64,000 nucleotides of DNA from Bradyrhizobium ivorense (GCF_900696085.1 NZ_CAADFC020000033.1:186001-250000), one strand, 5' to 3'; positions 8,592 to 18,180 are shown, counted from the stretch's first letter. The notes: generated from the sequence alone by a model not told the origin. Translations and numbers: made by a program.

Positions 8592-9041
8592 ATGTCCGAA
8601 GACCAGATCAAATTGTCCGGCAAGATCGTGCACGTGTTCGCGCACCGGTTTGTGGTTCAGACCTCGAAGGGCGTAGTGCTTGCCGATCTCACGCCGCACG
8701 GAGCGGATCTCGTCGAGCTCAGGATCGGTGCCGATGTCGAGCTGGAAGGAGAACAGAAGCCTTCTGAGCTCAAGGTGACGCGCTTCGCGTGCGATGGCGC
8801 AAGCCTGGCGATCCAGCGCAAGGAGAAGCCAGATCACGGCCATCACAAGCCAGCGGATCCCGCCACGGCGATCGAGGCCGCTCGGTCGGCCGGGTTCGAA
8901 CCGATGGGTGCGCCCCGCCGCAAGCCGAAGCATTTCGAAATCGACGGCCGGCGCAACGGCGAGACCTACGAACTGCACATCGAACTGGATGGACGGATCC
9001 GAAAAGCCAAGCTCATCGGCAACGGACATGAAGCTGCTTGA
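8592..9041 (+). CDS. Small OB-fold-like protein with PepSY-like C-terminus
   Basis: The 149-residue protein has an N-terminal beta-rich domain similar to that of the gene before it (KIVHVFAHRFVVQTSKGVVL), a charged linker, and a C-terminal segment (HFEIDGRRNGETYELHIELD) that resembles a PepSY repeat. It has no signal peptide. ATG 8592 is chosen because AGGAG precedes it; an upstream ATG at 8568 lacks one. It lies 35 bases behind the proline-rich gene and is probably cotranscribed. Function unknown. Confidence 0.7.
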   Translation: MSEDQIKLSGKIVHVFAHRFVVQTSKGVVLADLTPHGADLVELRIGADVELEGEQKPSELKVTRFACDGASLAIQRKEKPDHGHHKPADPATAIEAARSAGFEPMGAPRRKPKHFEIDGRRNGETYELHIELDGRIRKAKLIGNGHEAA

Positions 9042-9169
9042 CGCTTAAGGGGACGACTGACGTTGCTCTGAGCAGCCGTAGTCGGCAGTCGGGACAACGG
9101 GCCCGAGCCGGACTCAGTCGAGGATCTTATCGGACGGGCAGATTGTCTAATCAAGCATCGGGATACAAC

Positions 9170-10453
9170 GTGTCGATAGCACCAGCGACCTCATACAGCG
9201 CAAGTCCAGAGAAGGCGCTTCGCCCGCTGCTCGCGCTGAATTTCTTCATGGCGGACATGCAGGCCGGCGTCGGCCCGTTCCTGGGCGTATTTCTCCTCGC
9301 TCACGGCTGGCAGAGCGGCTGGATTGGGACGGTGATGACGGCGGGCGGCGTCGCCGGCATGCTGATGACAACGCCGGCTGGCGCTCTGATCGACGCCACG
9401 CACAGCAAGAAACTGTTCGTCATCATTCCCGGCATCTGCACCGTCGTTGCGTCCGGCATCGTACTGCTGTCGCAGGAATTCTGGCTGGTGGCAGCCTCAC
9501 AGGTCGCGACCGCGATTGCAGGCGCCGCGATCGGTCCGGCCGTCGCTGGCATCACGCTCGGCATCGTGCGCCAAGCCGGCTTGAACCGGCAAATTGGCCG
9601 CAACCAGGCCTTCAACCACGCCGGCAACATGGTGGGTGCCGGACTTTCTGGATTCATTGGCTGGGTATACGGCTTCACGGCAGTGTTCTGGCTCGCCGCG
9701 CTATTTGGCGTCCTGTCCATCGTCTCGGTGCTGATGATCCCGAGCGCGTCGATCGACGACGCTGCAGCTTGCGGGCTCGGACGCGAAGGCAATGATGACA
9801 CGCCGGCGAGCGGATTGCAGGTGCTGGTCGAATCGAAACCGTTGCTGGTCCTCGCCGCAGCGCTGTTATTCTTTCACCTCGGCAATGCGGCGATGCTTCC
9901 ACTCTACGGATTGGCCGTCGTCGCCGACAAGCAGGCCGATCCGGCAAGCTTCGTCGCCATGACCATCGTCATCGCCCAGGCCACTATGATTCTCACCTCG
10001 CTGGCTGCGATGCGGATGACCGAGAGGGAAGGATACTGGCTGGTCCTGCTGGTGTCGTTCATGGCCCTGCCGATCCGGGGTATTATAGCTGCGTGGCTCT
10101 TGAACAGATGGGGTGTCTATCCGGTGCAGATTCTCGATGGTGTCGGGGCAGGCCTGCAAAGCGTCGCCGTGCCGGGACTGGTCGCCCGAATCCTCGATGG
10201 CAGCGGGCGGATCAACGCAGGCCAGGGGGCGGTCATGACGGTCCAGGGCATCGGCGCTTCCCTCAGCCCTGCGATCAGCGGCTGGATTGCGCAGGAGTTC
10301 GGCTATGGTCCGATGTTTCTCATTCTCGGCGGCTTCGCCACAGTCTCGGTCGTGCTGTGGAGCGTCTTCGTTCCGTTGCTGAGGCCAGTTTGCGCGACGA
10401 AACCTGCGCGCACATCAGACGGATTGGCGCCACAGGTCGTGGGTGTTGCCTGA
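9170..10453 (+). CDS. Major facilitator superfamily transporter
   Basis: About 427 residues with 12 predicted hydrophobic helices. The loop after helix 2 reads GALIDATHSKK, the MFS motif-A position. The frame is open from 9038, but residues upstream of GTG 9170 are not membrane-like and the protein from 9170 has the usual MFS length. It is joined to the ArsB-like gene by a TGATG overlap, so the two are translationally coupled. The substrate is unknown. Confidence 0.8.
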   Translation: MSIAPATSYSASPEKALRPLLALNFFMADMQAGVGPFLGVFLLAHGWQSGWIGTVMTAGGVAGMLMTTPAGALIDATHSKKLFVIIPGICTVVASGIVLLSQEFWLVAASQVATAIAGAAIGPAVAGITLGIVRQAGLNRQIGRNQAFNHAGNMVGAGLSGFIGWVYGFTAVFWLAALFGVLSIVSVLMIPSASIDDAAACGLGREGNDDTPASGLQVLVESKPLLVLAAALLFFHLGNAAMLPLYGLAVVADKQADPASFVAMTIVIAQATMILTSLAAMRMTEREGYWLVLLVSFMALPIRGIIAAWLLNRWGVYPVQILDGVGAGLQSVAVPGLVARILDGSGRINAGQGAVMTVQGIGASLSPAISGWIAQEFGYGPMFLILGGFATVSVVLWSVFVPLLRPVCATKPARTSDGLAPQVVGVA

Positions 10454-11712
10454 TGCTTGTCAACAACGCCGCGACCTGCGGAATCGCGGGTCTTGCGACC
10501 CTGGGCGTCATCGCTCGTCCGTGGAATCTTCCAGAATACATCTGGGCGGTGACCGGAGCCATCTCGCTTATTGCCTTCGACCTATTGCCATGGCGAGACG
10601 CCGTCACGGCCGCTGGGAAGGGCACGGACGTGTACTTCTTTCTGATCGGCATGATGCTGCTGGCCGAGGTCGCGCGGAAAGAGGGCCTGTTCGACTGGCT
10701 CGCCGAACAGGCCGTCATTCATTCGCGCAACTCGGCCTCCCAACTGTTTTCGATCGTCTACGCGGTCGGGACGCTGGTCACCATCTTCTTGTCGAACGAT
10801 GCCACTGCGGTCGTGCTGACGCCCGCGGTTTATGCCGCGACGCGTACCGCAAAGGTCGAACCGCTGCCTTATCTGTTCGCCTGCGCGTTTATCGCCAACG
10901 CGGCGAGTTTCGTGCTGCCGATCTCGAACCCGGCGAACCTCGTATTGTTCGGCGCCCGGATGCCGACGCTGCTGGAGTGGCTGCACCACTTCCTGCTGCC
11001 ATCGATCGCAGCGGCCGCAGCGACATTCATCATGCTCCGGATCAGCCTGCGGAACAGCCTGTTGGGTGGCGTCGATGAACTCGAGGGAGAGCGCGCCGGA
11101 CCGACGAGGAATGCTGCGATCGTCGCAGCCGGGATCGGTGCGACGGCGTTGGTTCTGCTCGCCGTGTCGGCCTTTGGCCTCGATCTTGGAATCCCGACTT
11201 TCGCCTGCGGTGCGGTGGTGACCGCGATCGTGCTCCTGCTCGGCCGCAAATCGCCGCTCTCTGTCGCACGTGATATCTCCTGGTCGGTGCTGCCCCTCGT
11301 CGCCGGACTGTTCATTCTGGTCGAAGGTCTCAACCGAACGGGCGTCCTGCCGACACTGGCCGAAGAACTCAGGCGAGCCGCCGTGCTTTCGCCGCATGGA
11401 GCTTCATGGGGAGCCGGCATCATCACGGCGATGGCGTCGAACCTCATCAACAACCTGCCAATGGGACTGATCGCGGCGACCACGACGCAAACCGCGCAGG
11501 TCTCCCACTACACCATTGGGGCGGTGCTGATCGGCGTCGATCTCGGACCCAACCTTTCGGTCACCGGATCGCTCGCGACGATCCTGTGGCTGATTGCGCT
11601 GCGGCGCGAAGGTGAGCACGTAGGTGCGCTTCGCTTTCTGCGGCTCGGCGTTCTGGTCATGCCGCCGGCATTGGCGCTGTCGCTTCTTGCGCTATCGCTA
11701 GTCGCGTCATGA
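10453..11712 (+). CDS. ArsB/NhaD-superfamily anion carrier (ArsB-like)
   Basis: The 419-residue integral membrane protein has about 11 helices and ArsB/SLC13-type features: SNDATAVVLTPAVYA in the first half and NLINNLPMG in the second, the paired substrate loops. ArsB exports arsenite or antimonite, but related carriers move other anions. ATG 10453 overlaps the MFS stop; an open frame further upstream is a shadow of the MFS gene. No arsR, arsC or arsA is nearby, so arsenic resistance is not assured. Confidence 0.82.
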   Translation: MLVNNAATCGIAGLATLGVIARPWNLPEYIWAVTGAISLIAFDLLPWRDAVTAAGKGTDVYFFLIGMMLLAEVARKEGLFDWLAEQAVIHSRNSASQLFSIVYAVGTLVTIFLSNDATAVVLTPAVYAATRTAKVEPLPYLFACAFIANAASFVLPISNPANLVLFGARMPTLLEWLHHFLLPSIAAAAATFIMLRISLRNSLLGGVDELEGERAGPTRNAAIVAAGIGATALVLLAVSAFGLDLGIPTFACGAVVTAIVLLLGRKSPLSVARDISWSVLPLVAGLFILVEGLNRTGVLPTLAEELRRAAVLSPHGASWGAGIITAMASNLINNLPMGLIAATTTQTAQVSHYTIGAVLIGVDLGPNLSVTGSLATILWLIALRREGEHVGALRFLRLGVLVMPPALALSLLALSLVAS

Positions 11713-11956
11713 GGTCGCGTAAGAGCAATGCGAAGCCTAAGCCGCTGATCTGGCCGGCGAGCTCTAAACCACCGCGACTGGCGAAGTGTTGCCGAGATTG
11801 ACCTCCCAAGCCGTGGGTGCGCTCAACTCGACCGAGCGCAGTTGGCGCGCCGCAATCGGTGGCGGCCGCATTCCGCTTGTGGTCCACTAAGGACCTCTGC
11901 TTCGTCCTCGTCTGGCCACATGTCGTGCACTTCGGCCGATGCTGTTGGCTCCGCGC

Positions 11957-12097
11957 AGTGGCCAACCATTGTCTCGAAAACGGAATCTTTGTTCGCGCCC
12001 TTGGCGATACGCTGATCCTCTCACCCCCCTTGTCATCGATGAGGAGCAGATTGGTCAGATCGCCGATGGTATCAAGAACGGCATTCGGACATTGTGA
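11957..12097 (+). pseudogene. C-terminal remnant of a class-III aminotransferase, frameshifted
   Basis: One frame reads CLENGIFVRALGDTLILSPP, then the frame shifts near 12031 and continues VIDEEQIGQIADGIKNGIRT to a stop at 12095-12097. Together these match the usual C-terminus of omega-aminotransferases. No N-terminal part is recognisable upstream, so only a tail is left. The surrounding 11713-12234 has no intact gene that I can support. Confidence 0.6.
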
Positions 12098-12234
12098 GCT
12101 GCGGAGGCGCCGACGGCGGCACGCCGACCAACTTGCGGCCGTCGGAAAACATCCTTTGAGGTCATCAGGTCGGCTACTACCGATCCGTTCCGGTAGCGTG
12201 CGTTGCCTTGGCTCGCTTCCCGCACTTGAAGGAG

Positions 12235-12765
12235 TTATAGGAATTTCTCTCGACCTTTCGCTTTGATCTCGGTCTCCAGTTGACGATCAAGCTTGTCGAG
12301 GCTTCGCCTCAGAACCTCGATTTCGTGCGGATCGAGCGCGGCCGTGAGCTTACGCTCGACCCGAACAACGAATTTCTCAATATCCTTGTAAACCTTGCGG
12401 CCCTCGGCTGACAATCTAAGGCTGGCGCGTCGTCGATCGGCCTTGTCCAGGTCTCGATGAATGAGCCCGCGGCGTACCAACAAATCAATCGCCCGGGCAA
12501 CCTTGGAGGCGTCCGACGAGGTTAGCGTTGCAAGCCGTGCAGCGGTCAGGGGCTGATGCCTGGCAATGACCGCAAGGCTTCGCCAGGCTGGCATCGTCAG
12601 CTCGTAACGTTCTTCATACATGGGAGCAATGAAGCTACCCAGCCGCGAAGCGATGAGACCAAAACGGTATCCGGTCCAATTCTCAAGCGGAAGGATCGTG
12701 CTGAGTTTGTTCAAGAAGATTCGCTCGCGATGATGGGAGCAGAACCATAACGAGTCGTGCCGCAC
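12235..12765 (-). CDS. MarR-family transcriptional regulator
   Basis: Up to 176 residues with a winged-helix core (MPAWRSLAVIARHQPLTAAR, recognition region SSDASKVARAIDLLVRRGLI, wing with DKADRRRASL). Such dimers usually repress an adjacent operon and are released by an aromatic ligand. The start is uncertain: GTG 12765 keeps the full frame, TTG 12714 (before NKLSTILPLENW) would give a more typical 159 residues. It is divergent from the Rieske oxygenase gene, whose promoter overlaps a dyad. Confidence 0.85.
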   Translation of the reverse strand: MRHDSLWFCSHHRERIFLNKLSTILPLENWTGYRFGLIASRLGSFIAPMYEERYELTMPAWRSLAVIARHQPLTAARLATLTSSDASKVARAIDLLVRRGLIHRDLDKADRRRASLRLSAEGRKVYKDIEKFVVRVERKLTAALDPHEIEVLRRSLDKLDRQLETEIKAKGREKFL

Positions 12766-12799
12766 CTCTCAACCCGTCGGGTATTCGGAGATCGCGCCA

Positions 12800-12828
12800 T
12801 TGACGCAGGATCAAATTACTTGCATAAT
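12800..12828 (+). promoter_or_regulatory. Sigma-70 promoter of the Rieske oxygenase gene
   Basis: TTGACG (12800-12805), a 17-base spacer and CATAAT (12823-12828) give a near-consensus promoter starting RNA around 12835, some 30 bases before the start codon. Confidence 0.65.
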
Positions 12829-12843
12829 GAAAATAATAAGCAA
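12820..12843. promoter_or_regulatory. Dyad overlapping the -10 box, likely MarR operator
   Basis: TTGC at the left and GCAA at the right frame an AT-rich centre with further dyad matches (TTGCnTAnT paired with AnTAnGCAA). It covers the -10 box and start site, the position expected for repression by the divergent MarR gene. Confidence 0.5.
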
Positions 12844-12866
12844 TCAAAAGAAGCAAGGAGGTCACT

Positions 12867-14195
12867 ATGTCGAAATCGACTGACGGCCAGGATCTGACGC
12901 TGGTTGGCCCAGGCACGGTCATGGGCGAGATGATGCGGCAGTACTGGATCCCCGCCGCGCTCTCTTCGGAACTATCAGTCGACGGCGACCCGATGCGCTT
13001 GATGCTGCTCGGTGAACAGCTGATCGCCTTCCGTGACAGTTCGGGGCGGGTCGGCGTGCTGGACCATCAATGTCCGCACCGCTGCGCCTCGCTGTTCCTC
13101 GGCCGCAACGAACACGACGGCATCCGCTGCGTCTATCACGGCTGGAAATTCGACGTTGACGGCCGCTGCCTCGAAATGCCGAACGTGCCCCCTCCGCAGG
13201 ACTTCAAGGAAAAGGTCCGAGCAAAGAGCTACAAAGTGCGCGAAAGCGCCGGCCTCATCTGGGTCTACATGGGCGCCCGCGCCGAAGCGCCGCCGATGCC
13301 GATGCTCGAGGCGCTGTTCGTTCCCGAGCAGGATTTGACGGTCACCATTCTGCAGCGCGAGGCCAACTGGCTCCAAGGCCTCGAAGGCGACATCGACACA
13401 TCGCATTTCGGCTTTCTGCACGCGGGACACATCAATCCGGACGATTTCGAGGAGGGCCATCCGGCCCGGCACACCGTATCCAACCGCGCGCCGGAGTACA
13501 AAGTCACCGAGACCGACTGGGGAACGATGTACGGTGCGTTCCGGCCGGAGACGGACGGCCAGATGCACTGGCGCATGGCGCATTTCTGCCTGCCGTTCTG
13601 GACCCAGACACCGAACGCCGATTTCGCCGACCATGTGGTCGCGAAGGCCTGGGTGCCCATGGACGACACCCACACGATGCTGATCTCGATCTATGGCGGC
13701 CGCGCCAAGGGGGCGACTTACTCGAGCTCCAAGCTGAAATCCGGCGGCGGCATCCCGGGAGCCGACGGTCTCGATTATCTGCCCAACACCACGGACTGGT
13801 TTGGACGCTGGCGTCCGGTCCAGAACATCGGCAATGACTGGCAGATCGATCGCGAGGCTCAGCGTAGCAACAAGATCTACACCGGCATCCGCAACATCGT
13901 GATGCAGGACCAGGCCGTCACGGAGAGCATGGGGCCTATCGTCGATCATACCAAGGAACATCTCGCACCGAGCGACGTGATGATCTCGCGGACGAGACGC
14001 CGCCTGCTAAACGCGGCACGGGCATTCGCCAACAGCGGCACCGTGCCGTCCGGCGTTGACGATGCCGAGGTGTTCTTCAACGCGCGCGCAGGATCGTACT
14101 ACGCGGACGCGAAGCTCGACTGGCTCGAGGCTTATCAGGACAAGTTGAAGACCGCCATTCGCTGGCGTGCACCGAGCCAGCAGGCGGCGGAGTAG
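12867..14195 (+). CDS. Rieske non-heme iron oxygenase, large subunit (phthalate dioxygenase-like)
   Basis: The 442-residue oxygenase carries a Rieske [2Fe-2S] domain with Cys69, His71, Cys88 and His91 (CPHR ... CVYHGWKF) and a catalytic domain whose iron-binding motif GDIDTSHFGFLHAGH supplies two His. Family members hydroxylate or demethylate aromatic acids using electrons from a reductase. AAGGAGGT stands ideally before the ATG. The electron donor is not adjacent; the Rieske ferredoxin at 19245 is the best candidate. Substrate unknown, but the importer and decarboxylase-like enzymes nearby point to an aromatic acid. Confidence 0.9.
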   Translation: MSKSTDGQDLTLVGPGTVMGEMMRQYWIPAALSSELSVDGDPMRLMLLGEQLIAFRDSSGRVGVLDHQCPHRCASLFLGRNEHDGIRCVYHGWKFDVDGRCLEMPNVPPPQDFKEKVRAKSYKVRESAGLIWVYMGARAEAPPMPMLEALFVPEQDLTVTILQREANWLQGLEGDIDTSHFGFLHAGHINPDDFEEGHPARHTVSNRAPEYKVTETDWGTMYGAFRPETDGQMHWRMAHFCLPFWTQTPNADFADHVVAKAWVPMDDTHTMLISIYGGRAKGATYSSSKLKSGGGIPGADGLDYLPNTTDWFGRWRPVQNIGNDWQIDREAQRSNKIYTGIRNIVMQDQAVTESMGPIVDHTKEHLAPSDVMISRTRRRLLNAARAFANSGTVPSGVDDAEVFFNARAGSYYADAKLDWLEAYQDKLKTAIRWRAPSQQAAE

Positions 14196-14200
14196 CGCCG

Positions 14201-15253
14201 ATGTCCGCGCCGGATTGGAAGCAGCGCGCGCGCATCACGCGCCGCGCTGCGGTGTTTGGACTGACGGCGTCTTCGATCCTGCCTTCGATCATGGCCCCGG
14301 CGAGGGCGGACGACCAATGGTCCGCACTCGTCGCCGCGGCGAAGAAGGAAGGCCGGGTGGTGCTCTACAGCGCCTTCGTCGGCCTTGCTGCGCACAAGGA
14401 GCTCAAGAAGGACTTCGAGTCCGCCTACGGAATCACCGTGGACATTCTCGAAGCCCGCGCGAGCGAGGTCCGGGAACGCATCCGCATCGAGCAGGCGGCT
14501 GGCCGCAACGCTGCCGACGTCTCCGAGAACGGGCGGACCACGACCACGCTGCAGATCAAGGAGGAGCGCGTTTTCGAGCCGCACGGTCCCCTCCCCAGCC
14601 TCGGCCGTCTCAAGGCGGATTTCCCCAGCGACGGCATGCGGCTGCCGATTTTTGCAATAGTCTACGGCATCCTGGCGAATACCATGCTGGTCAAGCCGGC
14701 GGACGAGCCGAAGAGCTGGCTCGACCTGACGGACCCGCGCTGGAAGGGCAAGATTCTCAGTGACGATCTGCGGACGCTGGGCGGCGGCGGTGTGCTCTTC
14801 TCCGTCCTGCAGGACCTTTACGGGCGCAGCTTCCACGAAAAGCTCGCCCAGCAGGAACTGAAGTTCAGCAGAGAGATACCCGCCAACGAACGGCGGGTGG
14901 CCCGCGGCGAGCTGCCCCTCTACATCCCTGACAGCCTGACATCGCTGCTCGAACTCAAGGGGCTGCCGGTGAAGTTCATCGCGCCCAAAGAGGGTCTGCC
15001 TTATGTCGGCTACGATCTCGCGTTGCTGAAGAATGCGCCTCACCCCAACGCAGCACGGCTGCTGATGGAACATTACCTCGGCAAGACGATGCAGCAGAAC
15101 CTGGCGAAGCTGGGGTTACTGCCGACCACGACCGACGCGCTGACAGGTGTCGATCCGGCGGTGGCGCAACTCGAGACGACCAAACTTCTCGGCACCACCG
15201 ATCCCGAACGCATGAACGAGATGCTGTCCCTGGCTCAGCAGATCTATCGCTGA
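14201..15253 (+). CDS. ABC transporter substrate-binding protein, family 1 (first copy)
   Basis: The 350-residue protein has a twin-arginine-like N-terminus (ITRRAAVFGLTASS) with cleavage near ARA-DDQWS, then a two-lobed binding fold as in ferric iron/thiamine/phosphonate carriers (AAKKEGRVVLYSAF, LTDPRWKGKILSDD, NERRVARGELPLYIPD). It follows the Rieske oxygenase by 5 bases, so they share a transcript. It is similar along its length to the binding protein at 18181, both apparently serving the single importer at 15273-18173. Confidence 0.88.
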   Translation: MSAPDWKQRARITRRAAVFGLTASSILPSIMAPARADDQWSALVAAAKKEGRVVLYSAFVGLAAHKELKKDFESAYGITVDILEARASEVRERIRIEQAAGRNAADVSENGRTTTTLQIKEERVFEPHGPLPSLGRLKADFPSDGMRLPIFAIVYGILANTMLVKPADEPKSWLDLTDPRWKGKILSDDLRTLGGGGVLFSVLQDLYGRSFHEKLAQQELKFSREIPANERRVARGELPLYIPDSLTSLLELKGLPVKFIAPKEGLPYVGYDLALLKNAPHPNAARLLMEHYLGKTMQQNLAKLGLLPTTTDALTGVDPAVAQLETTKLLGTTDPERMNEMLSLAQQIYR

Positions 15254-15272
15254 GACATCCGGCGGCGACCGG

Positions 15273-16391
15273 TTATGAGGCTATGCTGGCCTGCTCCGGC
15301 ACAGCCCATGCCGACGTCTGCGGAACGACGACGGTCACGTTGTCGCCGACGGCGAAATCGCCGAACGATGGTGCATCGACGTTGAGGCGGCCGTCACCGG
15401 TCTGCACGACGACCGACCGGGTCGGCCCGCGGAAGATCGTGTGCGCGATCTGCCCGGACCACCGAAGTTCGTGGTCTCTGTGGGCCGCGTCAGGCGGCGC
15501 GATACGGGCGTCTTCGGGACGGACCATGACGGTTACGGCCTGTCCCGGCCTGATCTCGCTCGCCGACTCGCACGCACCGCGCCAGCCTTTTCCGACGACG
15601 TCGAGCCGCACCCGGCGGTCGTCGATCCGCGCGCAGGCCTCGACACTGGCCTCGAGCAGATTTGGTGTTCCAAAGAAGGCCGCCACGACCCGGTTTGCGG
15701 GATAGCGGTAGATTTCCTCGGGCGCGCCGATCTGCTGGATCCGGCCGCGATCCATCACGACCACACGGTCGGACAGAGCCATCGCTTCGGCCTGATCATG
15801 TGTCACGTACAGGCTCGTCATCCCGAGCCGTTTCTGGATCGAACGGAACTCATCGCCCATCTGCAGGCGAAGCTTTGCGTCCAGATTGCTGAGCGGCTCG
15901 TCGAGCAGCAGAACCTTGGGTTCGAAGACGAGGGCCCGCGCGATCGCCACCCGCTGCTGCTGGCCGCCGGACAGCGCCGGCGCCGGCCGCTCGGCGAAGC
16001 TTTCCATCTCGACCAGGCGCAGTGCCTTGCCGACCAGATCGCCTATCTCGGCGGTGGATTTGCGTCTCACGCGCAGCGGGTACGCGACGTTCTCGAAAAC
16101 CGTCATATGCGGCCAGATCGCGTATGACTGGAAGACCATGCCGAGCCTGCGGCGCTCCGAGGGAACGAAGAGGCCGCGCCCTGCATCGCTCACGACCTCG
16201 TTGCCGATGCTGATGCGGCCGCCGGTATTTTGCTCGAGGCCCGCAACCATCCGCAACGTCGTGGTCTTGCCGCACCCCGACGGCCCCAGCAGGGTCACGA
16301 ATTCACCCTCGCTGACGCGCAGGTCGACGCCGTCGACCGCGACGAAATCACCGAAGACGCGGCTCACTTTCTCAAGAACGACATTCGACAT
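15273..16391 (-). CDS. ABC transporter ATP-binding protein (FbpC/PotA type)
   Basis: The 372-residue ATPase has Walker A GPSGCGKTT, the signature LSGGQQQRVAIARAL, Walker B VLLLDEPLSNLDAKLR and switch His in YVTHDQAEAMALSD, followed by a C-terminal TOBE domain. It energises import with the permease 18 bases upstream. It ends facing the binding-protein gene at 14201. Confidence 0.93.
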   Translation of the reverse strand: MSNVVLEKVSRVFGDFVAVDGVDLRVSEGEFVTLLGPSGCGKTTTLRMVAGLEQNTGGRISIGNEVVSDAGRGLFVPSERRRLGMVFQSYAIWPHMTVFENVAYPLRVRRKSTAEIGDLVGKALRLVEMESFAERPAPALSGGQQQRVAIARALVFEPKVLLLDEPLSNLDAKLRLQMGDEFRSIQKRLGMTSLYVTHDQAEAMALSDRVVVMDRGRIQQIGAPEEIYRYPANRVVAAFFGTPNLLEASVEACARIDDRRVRLDVVGKGWRGACESASEIRPGQAVTVMVRPEDARIAPPDAAHRDHELRWSGQIAHTIFRGPTRSVVVQTGDGRLNVDAPSFGDFAVGDNVTVVVPQTSAWAVPEQASIAS

Positions 16392-16409
16392 GGCATGATC
16401 CAGGCCCGG

Positions 16410-18173
16410 TCACATTCCACCGATGCGGCTGTTGATGAACTTGAGTTGAACCCATCGGAAGATGATCACGAGAACCATCATGATGAGCCCGATGACACTG
16501 ACCTGCTCCGCATTGCCGTTCGCCCACAGCTTCAGCAAGACGACCGACAACACCTCGGAGCCGACCGAATAGAGCAGAACGGATGCGCTCAGTTCGCGCA
16601 TGATGCCGAAGAACACGAGGACCCAGCCGACCGCGAAGGACGGCCACGCCAGCGCAAGGACGATGCGCCTCATGGTCTGCAGCCAGCTTGCGCCGTGCAC
16701 CCTGGAGCACTCCTCGAGGTCGAACGAAAGCTGCGCATATGCGCTCGACATCGCCCGCACCGAAAGCGGCGTCCCGAGCGAGATGTAGGCCAGCAACAGC
16801 GCCCAGATCGTGCCGTAGATCGGAATCCCGTGAGGCAAAAGTGCAAACCCCCAGAGAAACCCGACACCGAGGACGATGCCGGGCATCATCCAGGGCAGCC
16901 AGGCCATCGAATCGATCAGCAGCCGGCCACGCCATTTCGTGCGGACCGAGACATAGGCGACGGTAGCGCCGAGCAACATGGTCAAGGTGGCACCGACGAG
17001 ACCCAGCAACATCGTGTTGCTGAACCCGCGCCAGAATTCGCTGCTGCCGAACACCTCCCGATAGTGCTCGAGTGTCAGCATGTCCAACTGATAGAACCCG
17101 AAGAACTTGAAGAACGAGCCGATGATGAGTTGGCCGACCGGGAGAACCACCGTCACCACGAAGAATAGAACGCAGAACGCAAAGGTTGCCCATCGCCATG
17201 CGCCGAGTTTCATCACCGAAGGCGAATAGCCCTTGCCGGTGATGGTCTGAAAGCTCCGGCCGCGCAACATCCGCCGCTGCAGGAGGACGATCAGGAACAG
17301 CAGCGCCATGATGACGAAGCTGACCGCGGTCGCATACTGATATTGCGGCGGCGACCGCTGGTTGATCGAGTCATAGATGTCGGTGGTGATGACCCGAATT
17401 CCGGCCGGCGAGCCGAAGAACAGCGGAGACTCGAAGTTCTCGATGCCGCGAATGAAGCTCAGAATGGCCGCGCCGGTCAGCGCGGGCAGCATGAGTTGCA
17501 AGGTTACCGTACGAAAAGTCCTCAGGCGCGACGCTCCGCACATCGTCGCGGCCTCTTCGAGGCTCGGATCCATCGCGCGGAAGGCGTCGACGATGAGAAG
17601 AAACAGGAACGGCACCGAATACTGCATCATGTGCCAGACCACGCCGCCATATGAATAGACGTTGATCGGCGCCGTCTCGGACCCCGTGATCCATTGATAG
17701 AGCTGGTTGAGCAACCCGACCTGCGGGTTGCCGAGCATGCCCCAGGCCATCGCGGTCAGGATCGGGGGAATGAAGAATGGAAGCGTGATCAGTACTTCCA
17801 GCGCTCCGCGGAACGGCGTGTCGGTTCGAGCCAGAATCCAGGCAAGCAGGACGGCCAGGATCACGGAAGGAATAGTCTTGGCCAGCGAAATGCCGACGGT
17901 GTTGAGCAGCGTCACCGCGCTCTGCAGCGTGATGACGTCGCGATAGCCGTCCAGATTGAACGTTCCGGCCATCCCCGGCGGCGTCGAATGCAGGCTGCCA
18001 TAGAGCAGCATCGACAACGGATAGACGGAAAGGAAGGCGAGAATGGCGGCGAGCAGCACGAGCGCCGCAATGCGGCCCGCTGCAGTCGCCTGCAGCCACC
18101 GCCCGAGCCCGCTCAAGGCGGCCGGGCGCCTCTCGACCAGGTCGTTCACTCCCTCTCCGGCTGAAATACTCAT
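16410..18173 (-). CDS. ABC transporter permease, fused two-domain (FbpB type)
   Basis: The 587-residue inner-membrane protein contains two consecutive permease domains, as in ferric-iron and similar importers. Each half has an EAA coupling loop: EEAATMCGASRLRTFRTVTL in the first and EECSRVHGASWLQTMRRIVL in the second. About 12 hydrophobic helices are seen. It lies between the binding protein (7-base gap) and the ATPase, forming a leftward importer operon with the genes from 21888 down. Confidence 0.92.
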   Translation of the reverse strand: MSISAGEGVNDLVERRPAALSGLGRWLQATAAGRIAALVLLAAILAFLSVYPLSMLLYGSLHSTPPGMAGTFNLDGYRDVITLQSAVTLLNTVGISLAKTIPSVILAVLLAWILARTDTPFRGALEVLITLPFFIPPILTAMAWGMLGNPQVGLLNQLYQWITGSETAPINVYSYGGVVWHMMQYSVPFLFLLIVDAFRAMDPSLEEAATMCGASRLRTFRTVTLQLMLPALTGAAILSFIRGIENFESPLFFGSPAGIRVITTDIYDSINQRSPPQYQYATAVSFVIMALLFLIVLLQRRMLRGRSFQTITGKGYSPSVMKLGAWRWATFAFCVLFFVVTVVLPVGQLIIGSFFKFFGFYQLDMLTLEHYREVFGSSEFWRGFSNTMLLGLVGATLTMLLGATVAYVSVRTKWRGRLLIDSMAWLPWMMPGIVLGVGFLWGFALLPHGIPIYGTIWALLLAYISLGTPLSVRAMSSAYAQLSFDLEECSRVHGASWLQTMRRIVLALAWPSFAVGWVLVFFGIMRELSASVLLYSVGSEVLSVVLLKLWANGNAEQVSVIGLIMMVLVIIFRWVQLKFINSRIGGM

Positions 18174-18180
18174 GGCCCTC

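Noticed and set aside
8316..9029. 237-residue minus-strand frame with a Gly-rich tail
   Set aside because: It is the antisense of the proline-rich repeat and the next gene.
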